64,000 nucleotides of DNA, from the NCBI RefSeq assembly GCF_010729485.1, contig NZ_AP022609.1, positions 2,666,001 to 2,730,000 on the forward strand, written 5' to 3'. A model generated the notes under the pieces. It did not search any database and was not told the origin of the DNA. It saw only the letters and a list, made by a program, of their open reading frames with translations. Origin of the DNA: Mycolicibacter hiberniae (GTDB taxonomy: Bacteria > Actinomycetota > Actinomycetes > Mycobacteriales > Mycobacteriaceae). Position 1 is the stretch's first letter. Each line of letters opens with the position of its first letter. Shown here in pieces: positions 27,855-35,768 of the stretch. Both the position numbers and the translations under genes were made by a program.

Positions 27855-28243
27855 GGCAGTGCATCGGGTCCGAAGGCGTCCGGCAGCAGTTCGGCCAGCG
27901 TCCGGGCCCCCGCCGGGTGGTCGACGAGCAACTGGGGTCCACCGTGTTCGAGCAGCACCTGACGGCACCGGCCGCACGGCATCAGCAGGTTCCCGTCGGC
28001 ATCGCAACACGACAGCGCCACCAGGGGCCCGCCACCGCCGCTGACGAGGCCGCAGACCACCGCGCACTCCGCACAGAGACCCAGCCCATATGAGACATTT
28101 TCCACATTGCAGCCGCTGACCACCCGGCCGTCGCCGGCCAGACCGGCGGCACCCACCCGCAGGCCCGAGTACGGCGCATAGGCGCGCGCCGAAACCAATA
28201 TTGCACTGCGCCGCAACATATCCCAGTCAATTCCTTGGGACAT
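27851..28243 (-). CDS. cdd: Cytidine deaminase
   Basis: A 130-residue homotetrameric-type cytidine deaminase producing uridine. Zinc ligands Cys57, Cys90 and Cys93 are in LCAECAVV and MPCGRCRQ, and Glu59 is the general base. SGCNVENVSYG binds the ribose. The start is the ATG giving MSQGIDWDML, with AGGAG nine bases upstream; a longer reading is not needed. First gene of the cdd-deoA-add operon, divergent from sdhC across about 240 bp. Confidence 0.95.
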   Translation of the reverse strand: MSQGIDWDMLRRSAILVSARAYAPYSGLRVGAAGLAGDGRVVSGCNVENVSYGLGLCAECAVVCGLVSGGGGPLVALSCCDADGNLLMPCGRCRQVLLEHGGPQLLVDHPAGARTLAELLPDAFGPDALP

Positions 28244-28484
28244 CCACCAGCTCTCCTGTCGGTCTGAGCGCTCCGCATCCCCGCCTTGGCCCGGCGGCAA
28301 CGAGGCAAAATCAGCCTAGCCTCAGCCTCTTACTACCCGTCAGTAACTTTCGCCTGGTCGTTTCAGGCCTGTGGATGGGTTTAGAGTCCCACCCGAGGTT
28401 TGTTGAAGCGATAGCGTGGTGGAGCGACCGCACGCCGGCGAAGCCGGGCACAGCGGGCCCGCCGCAGAAAATTTGGAGGCGCTG

Positions 28485-28916
28485 ATGACGGCGACATCCG
28501 CCGATGCGGCGACGCCGGGAACGCGGACAGGTGCGACGCGCCACCGCCGGCAGAGTCTGTACAAGGGCGACCCCGGTATGTGGGCGTTCGCGCTGCACCG
28601 GATCACCGGTGCGACCATTTTCTTCTTTCTGTTCGTCCACGTCCTCGACACGGCGCTGGTGCGGGTGAGCCCGCAGGCCTACAGCGAGGTGATCGCAACC
28701 TACAAGACCCCGCTCGTCGGCCTGATGGAGCTGGGACTGGTTGCCGCGGTGCTGTTTCATGGCCTCAACGGGATCCGGCTGATCCTGATCGACTTCTGGT
28801 GGCAGGGCACCCGCTGGCACCGCCAGATGCTGGTGGCGGTAGGCGTCATCTGGCTGGTGGTGATGGTTCCGGTGGTTGTCCGCATCGGCATGCACATGGC
28901 GGAGCGATTCCTATGA
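28485..28916 (+). CDS. sdhC: Succinate dehydrogenase cytochrome b subunit SdhC
   Basis: A 143-residue membrane anchor of succinate:quinone oxidoreductase with three transmembrane helices. After a short polar N-terminus comes WAFALHRITGATIFFFLFVHVLDTAL, with the conserved HR-TG quinone-site sequence and a His in the first helix that can serve as a haem ligand. A second helix carries LFHGLNGIRLILID. GGAGG lies 7 bases before the ATG at 28485. It overlaps sdhD by ATGA, beginning the sdhCDAB operon. The gene order equals Rv3316-Rv3319. Confidence 0.94.
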   Translation: MTATSADAATPGTRTGATRHRRQSLYKGDPGMWAFALHRITGATIFFFLFVHVLDTALVRVSPQAYSEVIATYKTPLVGLMELGLVAAVLFHGLNGIRLILIDFWWQGTRWHRQMLVAVGVIWLVVMVPVVVRIGMHMAERFL

Positions 28917-29380
28917 GCACCACTGACCTGCCGCGCAGCAGAGGCCCGATAGCCCCGGTTCTCGGCCCCGACCGCGACCACCCGGCCAGCCTCGGCGACC
29001 CGAGAGCACCCCGGCAGCACAGCGGGATGCCCAACTTCGAGAAGTACACCTGGCTGTTCATGCGGTTCTCCGGTGCCGTCTTGATCTTCCTGGTGCTCGG
29101 GCATCTGTTCATCATGCTGATGTGGGAAGACGGCGTGTACCGCATCGACTTCAACTACGTTGCCGAGCGCTGGCGCTCGCCGTTCTGGCAGATCTGGGAC
29201 CTGAGCCTGTTGTGGCTGGCCGAACTGCACGGCGGCAACGGCCTGCGCACGATCATCGGCGACTACACCCGCAGCTCCCGCAGCCGGTTCTGGCTGATGA
29301 CGCTGCTGGCCGTGTCGATCGTCTTCACGCTGGCACTGGGCAGCTACGTGCTGCTGACCTTCGACGCGAACATTTCTTGA
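28913..29380 (+). CDS. sdhD: Succinate dehydrogenase membrane anchor SdhD
   Basis: A 155-residue hydrophobic anchor subunit with three predicted helices, preceded by a polar N-terminal segment of about 40 residues. The family sequence WLAELHGGNGLRTIIGDY is present, including the His in helix II. With SdhC it binds haem and quinone and holds the SdhAB catalytic part to the membrane. The ATG is within the ATGA overlap with sdhC; the gap to sdhA is 33 bp. Confidence 0.93.
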   Translation: MSTTDLPRSRGPIAPVLGPDRDHPASLGDPRAPRQHSGMPNFEKYTWLFMRFSGAVLIFLVLGHLFIMLMWEDGVYRIDFNYVAERWRSPFWQIWDLSLLWLAELHGGNGLRTIIGDYTRSSRSRFWLMTLLAVSIVFTLALGSYVLLTFDANIS

Positions 29381-29413
29381 CGGCAGATTCGGTAGCGAAC
29401 GGGTGATATCGCG

Positions 29414-31168
29414 GTGATTCAAGAACATCGTTACGACGTGGTGATCGTCGGCGCCGGCGGCGCCGGGATGCGCGCGGCCGTCGAGGCGGCCCCGCGGGCC
29501 CGCACCGCGGTGCTGACCAAGCTCTACCCCACGCGCAGCCATACCGGCGCGGCGCAGGGCGGCATGTGCGCGGCGCTGGCCAATGTCGAGGACGACAACT
29601 GGGAGTGGCACGCCTTCGACACCGTCAAGGGCGGTGACTACCTGGCCGACCAGGACGCGGTGGAGATCATGGCCAAGGAGGCCATCGACGCGGTGCTGGA
29701 CCTGGAGAACATGGGCATGCCGTTCTCCCGGACCCCCGAGGGCCGCATCGACCAGCGCCGCTTCGGCGGGCACACCCGTGATCACGGCAAGGCCCCGGTG
29801 CGTCGCGCGTGCTACGCCGCCGACCGGACCGGCCACATGATCCTGCAGACCCTGTACCAAAACTGCGTCAAGCACGGCGTGGAGTTCTTCAACGAGTTCT
29901 ACGCGCTGGACCTGGTGCTCACCGAGACACCGTCGGGGCCGGTGGCGACCGGCATCGTCGCCTACGAGCTGGCCACCGGCGACATCCACGTCTTCCACGC
30001 CAAGGCCATCGTGTTCGCCACCGGCGGCTCCGGCCGGATGTACAAGACCACCTCCAACGCCCACACCCTGACCGGCGACGGCCTGGGCATCGTGTTCCGC
30101 AAGGGGCTGCCGCTGGAGGACATGGAATTCCATCAGTTCCACCCGACCGGCCTGGCCGGCCTGGGCATCCTGATCTCCGAAGCCGTGCGCGGCGAGGGCG
30201 GCCGGCTGCTCAACGCCGACGGTGAGCGGTTCATGGAGCGCTACGCCCCGACGATCGTCGACCTGGCCCCGCGCGACATCGTGGCCCGCTCGATGGTGCT
30301 CGAGGTGCTCGAGGGACGCGGCGCCGGCCCGAACAAGGACTACGTCTACATCGACGTGCGCCACCTCGGCGAGGACGTACTCGAGGAGAAACTGCCCGAC
30401 ATCACCGAGTTCGCCCGCACCTACCTGGGTGTGGACCCCGTCAAGGAGTTGGTGCCGGTCTACCCGACCTGCCACTACGTGATGGGCGGGATCCCGACCA
30501 CCGTCACCGGCCAGGTGCTGCGCGACAACACCAACACCGTGCCGGGCCTGTATGCCGCCGGCGAATGCGCCTGCGTGTCGGTGCACGGGGCCAACCGCCT
30601 GGGCACCAACTCGCTGCTGGACATCAACGTGTTCGGCCGTCGCGCGGGCATCGCCGCCGCCGAGTACGCCAATGCGCACGACTTCGTCGAGCTGCCGGAG
30701 AACCCCGCCGAAACGGTGGTCAGCTGGGTGTCCGACGTCCTCTCCGACCACGGCAACGAGCGGGTCGCCGACATCCGCGGCGCGCTGCAGCAGTCGATGG
30801 ACAACAACGCCGCGGTGTTCCGCACTGAGAAGACCCTCAAGCAGGCGCTCAGCGACATCCAGGCGCTCAAGGAGCGCTACGCCCGGATCACCGTGCACGA
30901 CAAGGGCAAACGCTTCAACTCCGACCTGCTCGAGGCGATCGAGCTCGGGTTCCTGCTGGAACTGGCCGAGGTCACCGTGGTGGGTGCGCTCAACCGGAAG
31001 GAGTCGCGTGGCGGGCACGCCCGCGAGGACTACCCCAACCGGGACGACGTGAACTACATGCGCCACACCATGGCCTACAAGGAGGGCTCCGACCTGATCG
31101 CCGACATCCGGCTGGACTACAAGCCGGTGGTGCAGACCCGCTACGAACCGAAGGAACGGAAGTACTGA
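29414..31168 (+). CDS. sdhA: Succinate dehydrogenase flavoprotein subunit SdhA
   Basis: A 584-residue flavoprotein that oxidises succinate to fumarate. The FAD-binding VVIVGAGGAGMRA starts at residue 8. The His used for covalent FAD attachment lies in TRSHTGAAQGGM, with TGHMILQTLY, EFHQFHPTG and SEAVRGEGG (active-site Arg) further on and GLYAAGECACVSVHGANRLG near the C-terminal third. Length and motifs are standard. It starts with GTG (MIQEHRYD). The stop shares one base with the sdhB ATG. Confidence 0.96.
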   Translation: MIQEHRYDVVIVGAGGAGMRAAVEAAPRARTAVLTKLYPTRSHTGAAQGGMCAALANVEDDNWEWHAFDTVKGGDYLADQDAVEIMAKEAIDAVLDLENMGMPFSRTPEGRIDQRRFGGHTRDHGKAPVRRACYAADRTGHMILQTLYQNCVKHGVEFFNEFYALDLVLTETPSGPVATGIVAYELATGDIHVFHAKAIVFATGGSGRMYKTTSNAHTLTGDGLGIVFRKGLPLEDMEFHQFHPTGLAGLGILISEAVRGEGGRLLNADGERFMERYAPTIVDLAPRDIVARSMVLEVLEGRGAGPNKDYVYIDVRHLGEDVLEEKLPDITEFARTYLGVDPVKELVPVYPTCHYVMGGIPTTVTGQVLRDNTNTVPGLYAAGECACVSVHGANRLGTNSLLDINVFGRRAGIAAAEYANAHDFVELPENPAETVVSWVSDVLSDHGNERVADIRGALQQSMDNNAAVFRTEKTLKQALSDIQALKERYARITVHDKGKRFNSDLLEAIELGFLLELAEVTVVGALNRKESRGGHAREDYPNRDDVNYMRHTMAYKEGSDLIADIRLDYKPVVQTRYEPKERKY

Positions 31169-32040
31169 TGTCCTCCTCAGCTGACTCCGGTTGCTGCTCG
31201 TCCGAGGGTGGATGCTGCTCCCCGGGGCCATCGACAAGCACGGGCGCGGCCGCCTTGGTCGACACCGCCCCGGCCGGAGACCCGCCGCTGCCACCGATGC
31301 CCGAGGGCGCGCAGATGGTCACCCTCAAGATCGCCCGCTACAACCCGGAGAACCCCGACGCCTACGCCGCCACCGGCGGCTGGCAGAGCTTCCGGGTCCC
31401 GGCGCTGCCCACCGACCGGTTGCTCAACCTGCTGATCTACGTCAAGAGCTACCTGGACGGCTCGCTGACCTTCCGCCGGTCCTGCGCGCACGGCGTGTGC
31501 GGCTCCGACGGGGTGCGGGTCAACGGCAACAACAAGCTGGCCTGCAAACTGCTGATGCGCGACATCCTGCCCAAGAAGCCGGGCAAGGAAATAACTCTGA
31601 CCATCGAGCCGCTGCGTGGGCTTCCGGTGGAAAAAGACCTCGTGGTCAACATGGAACCGTTCATGGACGCCTACAAGGCGGTCAAGCCGTATCTGATCAC
31701 CACCGGTAACCACCCGACCCGTGAGCGCATCCAGAGCCAGACCGACCGTGCGCGCTACGACGACACCACCAAGTGCATCCTGTGCGCCATCTGCACCACC
31801 AGTTGCCCGGTGTACTGGAGCGAGGGCGCCTACTTCGGTCCGGCCGCGATCGTCAACGCGCACCGGTTCATCTTCGACAGCCGCGACGAGGCCGCCGCCG
31901 AGCGCCTGGACATCCTCAACGAGGTCGACGGGGTGTGGCGCTGCCGCACCACCTTCAACTGCACGGACGCCTGCCCCCGCGGAATCGAGATCACCAAGGC
32001 GATCCAGGAGGTCAAACGGGCGCTGATGTTCGCTCGCTGA
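31168..32040 (+). CDS. sdhB: Succinate dehydrogenase iron-sulfur subunit SdhB
   Basis: A 290-residue three-cluster iron-sulfur protein carrying electrons from SdhA to quinone. The [2Fe-2S] ligands are in RRSCAHGVCGSDGVR and KLAC. The [4Fe-4S] and [3Fe-4S] ligands are in CILCAICTTSCPVYW and FNCTDACPRGI. The usual mycobacterial start would be near PPLPPMPEGAQMV. This copy has about 25 extra N-terminal residues with two vicinal cysteine pairs (SGCCSSEGGCCS), which is unusual. The ATG used shares a base with the sdhA stop and so is well supported. A strong hairpin terminator follows 24 bp later. Confidence 0.94.
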   Translation: MSSSADSGCCSSEGGCCSPGPSTSTGAAALVDTAPAGDPPLPPMPEGAQMVTLKIARYNPENPDAYAATGGWQSFRVPALPTDRLLNLLIYVKSYLDGSLTFRRSCAHGVCGSDGVRVNGNNKLACKLLMRDILPKKPGKEITLTIEPLRGLPVEKDLVVNMEPFMDAYKAVKPYLITTGNHPTRERIQSQTDRARYDDTTKCILCAICTTSCPVYWSEGAYFGPAAIVNAHRFIFDSRDEAAAERLDILNEVDGVWRCRTTFNCTDACPRGIEITKAIQEVKRALMFAR

Positions 32041-32063
32041 TCCTCTGCCGCGATCCAACGTGC

Positions 32064-32095
32064 AAGCCCCCAATTTCACTACGAAATGGGGGCTT
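32064..32095 (+). terminator. Rho-independent terminator after sdhCDAB
   Basis: AAGCCCCCA pairs with TGGGGGCTT, and TTTC with GAAA inside it (one bulged A); a short T-run follows. The stem lies 24 bp after sdhB. Confidence 0.8.
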
Positions 32096-32133
32096 TCACA
32101 TTTGGCAACCACCACCGTGATAGGACACTGACC

Positions 32134-32934
32134 ATGCACTGGTACACCGGCAACACGGTCTATGACACCGTCCTGACCGCAGCGTTCGGATTCGCGGCGT
32201 TCGTCATCATCGGCGGCTTCTTCGGCCAGAGCTCCTACGGCCGGTTCTCGTCGACCAAGCTGGGGTTCAACCTGAACCCGAAGTTCGGCTGGTGGCTGAT
32301 GGAGATCCCGGCGACCGTGGTGTTCGCGGTCGCCTACCTCAGCGGGCCGGCCCGCTTCGAGCCGACGTCGCTGGTGCTGGCCGGCATCTGGGCGCTGCAC
32401 TACGCCAATCGCGGCTGGTTCTTCCCGCTGGCGATCCGCCAGGTCCCCGGCAAACGCAGCACCTTCAACGTCTCGGTGGTGGTGATGGGCATGCTCGTCA
32501 CCTCCATGCACGGCTACCTCAACGGAGCGCTGTTCAGCCACAACTACTTCGGGCAGTACGGCACCGCGTGGCTGACCGACCCGCGGTTCCTGGTGGGCCT
32601 GGTGATCTACCTGTGCGGCTTTGCCCTGCTGGTCAACTCCGAGTCGATCGTGCGCAACCTGCGCGAGAAGAACAGTGCCGGTCGGCCCGCCGGCGCGGAG
32701 TACCGGATTCCGTTCGGCGGGGGCTTCCGGTTCGTCAGCAGCCCGGCCTATCTGGGCGAGATCGTCGCCTGGACGGGTTTCGCGATCCTCACCTGGGCGC
32801 TGCCGGGCGTCGCGATCCTGCTGATCACCGCCGGCAATCTGATCCCCCGCGCGCTGGGCACGCACCGCTGGTACCAGGAGAAGTTCCCCGACTACCCGGC
32901 CGATCGCAAGGCGCTGGTTCCCTTCCTGATCTGA
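32134..32934 (+). CDS. Membrane 3-oxo-5-alpha-steroid 4-dehydrogenase-like protein
   Basis: A 266-residue integral membrane protein with about six hydrophobic segments, resembling the steroid 5-alpha-reductase/isoprenylcysteine methyltransferase (SRD5A/DUF1295) group. Characteristic features are LHYANRGWFFPL in the middle and the C-terminal block YRIPFGGGFRFVSSPAYLGEI...LGTHRWYQEKFPDYPADRKAL, which in the family binds NADPH. In eukaryotes these enzymes reduce the 4,5-double bond of 3-oxosteroids; whether this protein acts on steroid, polyprenol or lipid is open. It stands alone after the sdh terminator, with AGGACA before the ATG. Confidence 0.8.
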   Translation: MHWYTGNTVYDTVLTAAFGFAAFVIIGGFFGQSSYGRFSSTKLGFNLNPKFGWWLMEIPATVVFAVAYLSGPARFEPTSLVLAGIWALHYANRGWFFPLAIRQVPGKRSTFNVSVVVMGMLVTSMHGYLNGALFSHNYFGQYGTAWLTDPRFLVGLVIYLCGFALLVNSESIVRNLREKNSAGRPAGAEYRIPFGGGFRFVSSPAYLGEIVAWTGFAILTWALPGVAILLITAGNLIPRALGTHRWYQEKFPDYPADRKALVPFLI

Positions 32935-32941
32935 CGTTCGG

Positions 32942-32998
32942 CGAACGTGCACTCAGGCCGAGAATTGCCCAACATTTTCGGTCTGAGTACACGTTCGC
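32942..32998. repeat. Imperfect 22-bp inverted repeat
   Basis: CGAACGTGCACTCAGGCCGAGA (described here only by its ends, CGAACGTG and CCGAGA) at 32942-32963 is matched by its near reverse complement at about 32977-32998, three mismatches, loop of 13 bp. It lies between two genes on the same strand and may terminate the first. Confidence 0.55.
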
Positions 32999-33010
32999 GA
33001 GCCGGCCGCG

Positions 33011-33037
33011 CCGACCGAGCCGACCGAGCCGACCGAG
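33011..33037. repeat. Three 9-bp tandem repeats
   Basis: CCGACCGAG is repeated three times, with degenerate copies after it, in the intergenic DNA upstream of the SigJ-type promoter. Confidence 0.7.
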
Positions 33038-33069
33038 CCGGCGGTGAGCCGAGCCGACCGCGGCCGCCT

Positions 33070-33096
33070 TGTCACACTTTGGCGGGCCGATTCGTC
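33070..33096 (+). promoter_or_regulatory. ECF41-type promoter (predicted SigJ target)
   Basis: TGTCACA (33070-33076), a 16-bp spacer and CGTC (33093-33096) match the published ECF41 promoter pattern exactly. Transcription would begin near 33103, so the mRNA of the following gene (ATG at 33105) would be leaderless or nearly so. The sigma factor of the matching group, sigJ, is the next gene. Confidence 0.75.
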
Positions 33097-33104
33097 TAAC
33101 GGGT

Positions 33105-33680
33105 ATGACTACTCGAACACGAATCGAACCGCTGTCCCCCCGTCAGGCCAACCCGCTGGTGCGTGCGATGTACCGCTACACCAGACGGCGCTTCGGCGAG
33201 GTCCCCGAACCGTTCGCCGTCATCGCCCACCACCCGCGCCTGCTGCTGGCCAACGCCGTACACGAAGGGCTGCTGCAGTCCGCGTCGCGCACCCTGCCCG
33301 CCACGGTGCGTGAACTGGCGGTGTTCTGGACCGCCCGCACCATCGGCTGCTCGTGGTGCGTCGACTTCGGCGCCATGCTGACCCGGCTGGAGGGCCTGGA
33401 TGTCGAGCGCCTCAAGGACATCGACAACTACGCTCACTCTGCGCTGTACACCGATGACGAACGGGCCGCGATCGCCTACGCCGATGCGGTGACCACCGAC
33501 CCGCACGGTGTCACCGACGACCAGGTGGCCGACCTGCGGCGCCGCTTCGGTGACACCGGCGTCATCGAGCTGACCTACCAGATCGGGATCGAGAACATGC
33601 GGGCCCGGATGTACTCGGCGCTGGGCATCACCGAGCAGGGTTTCAACTCCGGGGACGCCTGCCGCGTGCCGTGGGCCTGA
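33105..33680 (+). CDS. Carboxymuconolactone decarboxylase / AhpD-family protein
   Basis: A 191-residue protein of the CMD/AhpD-like superfamily. The redox motif GCSWCVDFGAML contains CxxC, but the following His of AhpD is replaced (C-V-D-F). YTDDERAAIAYADAVTTDPHGV and ELTYQIGIENMRARMYSALG are the other conserved helices. Members act as alkylhydroperoxidases or decarboxylases, and the CxxC suggests a peroxide or thiol-redox role. ECF41 sigma factors are classically linked to and control such genes; here the gene is convergent with sigJ (8 bp apart) and carries an ECF41 promoter. The ATG at 33105 follows that promoter directly. Confidence 0.85.
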   Translation: MTTRTRIEPLSPRQANPLVRAMYRYTRRRFGEVPEPFAVIAHHPRLLLANAVHEGLLQSASRTLPATVRELAVFWTARTIGCSWCVDFGAMLTRLEGLDVERLKDIDNYAHSALYTDDERAAIAYADAVTTDPHGVTDDQVADLRRRFGDTGVIELTYQIGIENMRARMYSALGITEQGFNSGDACRVPWA

Positions 33681-33687
33681 CGGGCGG

Positions 33688-34587
33688 TCACCGTGGCCGC
33701 AACGGCGATCCGGTGAACTTGTCGGGGTTGGCGACATCCCAGATGGCCACCACCCGCCCGTCGCGCACCGTCATGGCGGTGACCCGCGGCATCAGCTCCG
33801 CCAGCCCGTCGACACCGGGCGCTCCGGGGGTGTAGGTGCCGAGCTCGCCGTTGACCAGCGCCAGCTGGTTCGCGGTGATCAGGGTGGGGCCGTAGCGGCG
33901 CGCCAGGCCAAGCAGCAACCGCGCCACCTTCTGCGGCCCCTGGACCACCCGCAGGACGGTCGGCGCCCGGCGATTCGCGTCGCCGGTGAACGTCACGTCG
34001 GGATGCAGCAGCGCCACCACGGCCGCCAGGTCACCGGCTGCCAGGGCGGCCATCAAAGACCCGACCGCTTCGGCGTGGCGCGGATCGGGTTCGGGCGGCG
34101 GATCGGCCGCCACGGCCTTGCGGGCCCGCGACGCCAATTGGCGGGCCGCGGCTTCGGTGGTGCCCAGCACCGCAGCCACCTCCGCGAACGGTACGGCGAA
34201 CCCGTCGTGCAGCACGAAGGCCACCCGCTGATCGGGGGTCAGCCGCTCCAGCACGACCATCGCGGCAAACCGCGCGTCTTCGCCGGCCACCACCGCCGAC
34301 AAGGGATCCGTGTCATCGAAGCCGGTCACCACCGGCTCGGGCAGCCACTCGCCGAAATAGGATTCGCGCCGCCGCGCGGCCGAGCGCAGCCGATCCAGAC
34401 CCAGTCGGCTCACCACCGTGGTCAACCAGGCCCGCGGATCGGCGATGGTGTCCCGTTCGGCGGCGCTGAAGCGCAGCCAGGCATCTTGGACGATGTCCTC
34501 GGCATCGGCGAACAGGCCGGTGAGCCGGTAAGCCACCGCCAGCAGGTGCGGCCGCAACGCCTCGAAGTCCTCCACCGATGCCGTCAT
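33688..34587 (-). CDS. sigJ: ECF41-type RNA polymerase sigma factor SigJ
   Basis: A 299-residue extracytoplasmic-function sigma factor with a C-terminal SnoaL-like domain in place of a separate anti-sigma factor. Region 2 is at residues 5-75 (ADAEDIVQDAWLRF, DPRAWLTTVVSRLGLDRLRS). The ECF41 linker signature WLPEP is at residues 81-85, and region 4 (LTPDQRVAFVLHDGF...TEAAARQLASRARKAV) follows. The SnoaL-like extension from about residue 175 ends with VANPDKFTG, a variant of the conserved NPDKL. The usual DGGGK motif is not visible; the equivalent place reads GDANRRAP. Start: ATG giving MTASVEDFEALRPHL. Corresponds to Rv3328c, just upstream of dacB1/sugI. Confidence 0.92.
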   Translation of the reverse strand: MTASVEDFEALRPHLLAVAYRLTGLFADAEDIVQDAWLRFSAAERDTIADPRAWLTTVVSRLGLDRLRSAARRRESYFGEWLPEPVVTGFDDTDPLSAVVAGEDARFAAMVVLERLTPDQRVAFVLHDGFAVPFAEVAAVLGTTEAAARQLASRARKAVAADPPPEPDPRHAEAVGSLMAALAAGDLAAVVALLHPDVTFTGDANRRAPTVLRVVQGPQKVARLLLGLARRYGPTLITANQLALVNGELGTYTPGAPGVDGLAELMPRVTAMTVRDGRVVAIWDVANPDKFTGSPLRPR

Positions 34588-34694
34588 CGCCCACCAGCCT
34601 AGGCGGGTCGGCGCACGGTGAGGCCGGATAAACCCGAGCCCGGCCCGCGGCCGCCGCGGTAGCGCGGCGCACCGGGCCAGGCCACAATTGCGCG

Positions 34695-35687
34695 GTGCGC
34701 AAGCCACGTATCGACCCCGTCCGCTGGCAACCTCCACCGTCGCGCCCGCTGCCGCCGCCGGATCCGGCGCCGGAGCTGCGGCTGGTCCCGATTCCCGGCA
34801 CCGCGCCCGAGGACGTCGTGGCCGCCGCCGACGGCACCATCTGGACCGGCGTCGAAGACGGCCGGATCATCGCCGTCGGCGCGGACGGCACGGCGCCGCG
34901 GGTGGTGACCGACACCGGCGGGCGCCCGCTGGGACTGGCCTTCACCGGCGACGGGCGGCTGCTGATCTGCGACAGCCACCGCGGCCTGCTGCGCTATGAC
35001 CCGCAGACCGCGCAGCTGGAGACCCTGGTGAGCGAAGTGGCCGGAAAGCCGCTGACATTCTGCTCCAATGCTGTCGAGTGCTCGGACGGCACAATCTATT
35101 TCACCGAATCGACCAGCCGGTTCCGCTACGAGCATTACAAGGGCTCGGTGATCGAGGCCCGCGGCAGCGGATCCCTGCTGCGGCGCGATCCCGACGGCAC
35201 AGTCAGCGTGCTGGTGACCGGGCTGCACTTCGCCAACGGCGTCACCCTGACTGCCGACGAATCGGCTGTGGTGTTCGCCGAGAGCACCGGGCGGCGGCTG
35301 TCCAAGTATTGGCTGACCGGCCCCCGCCGGGGTTGCATCACCCCGTTGGCCGATGACCTGCCCGGTCATCCCGACAACATCTCCACCGGGAGCGACGGCC
35401 GGATCTGGGTGGCCATGGTCTCGGATCGCAACGCGCTCTCGGACTGGCTGAGCCCCCGCGCCCCGATACTGCGCCAACTGATGTGGCTGGCGCTGCCCTA
35501 CCGCTGGCTGCCCGATCCGACCCCGGTGGTGTGGGTCGTCGGGTTCGACGCCGTCGACGGGCGGGTGCTCGCCCAGTTCCGCACCGAACACCCGGACTTC
35601 GGACTGGCCACCGGGGTGGTGGAAAGCGACGGCCGGCTCTGGCTGGGCCGGATCGCGGGCCCGGGCCTGGCGTATTTCCAGCTGTAA
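34695..35687 (+). CDS. SMP-30/strictosidine-synthase-like beta-propeller protein
   Basis: A 330-residue soluble protein built of beta-propeller blades: GTIWTGVEDGRIIAV, LAFTGDGRLLICDSHRGLLRYD, CSDGTIYFTESTSRF, LTADESAVVFAESTGRRLSKYWL and GSDGRIWVAMVSDRN. FTESTSRFRYE and FANGVTL resemble the strictosidine synthase/SMP-30 group, whose bacterial members are lactonases or related hydrolases with a metal in the central channel. There is no signal peptide; the N-terminus is Pro-rich (residues 10-25). It begins with GTG. Reaction and substrate are not known, and the neighbours (sigJ, dacB1) give no clear link. Confidence 0.8.
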   Translation: MRKPRIDPVRWQPPPSRPLPPPDPAPELRLVPIPGTAPEDVVAAADGTIWTGVEDGRIIAVGADGTAPRVVTDTGGRPLGLAFTGDGRLLICDSHRGLLRYDPQTAQLETLVSEVAGKPLTFCSNAVECSDGTIYFTESTSRFRYEHYKGSVIEARGSGSLLRRDPDGTVSVLVTGLHFANGVTLTADESAVVFAESTGRRLSKYWLTGPRRGCITPLADDLPGHPDNISTGSDGRIWVAMVSDRNALSDWLSPRAPILRQLMWLALPYRWLPDPTPVVWVVGFDAVDGRVLAQFRTEHPDFGLATGVVESDGRLWLGRIAGPGLAYFQL

Positions 35688-35768
35688 CCTCCTGCTGTAA
35701 CTTGCGCCCCACCAGCCACAGCGTGGCTTCCCGGTTTTACCCCCGTCGTCGCCTAGCCTGCACACACG

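Noticed and set aside
28757-31294. 845-codon minus-strand reading frame opposite sdhCDAB
   Set aside because: It mirrors the real sdh genes, has Gly/Val/His/Arg/Gln-rich composition, no domain and no ribosome site. High GC keeps the antisense frame open.
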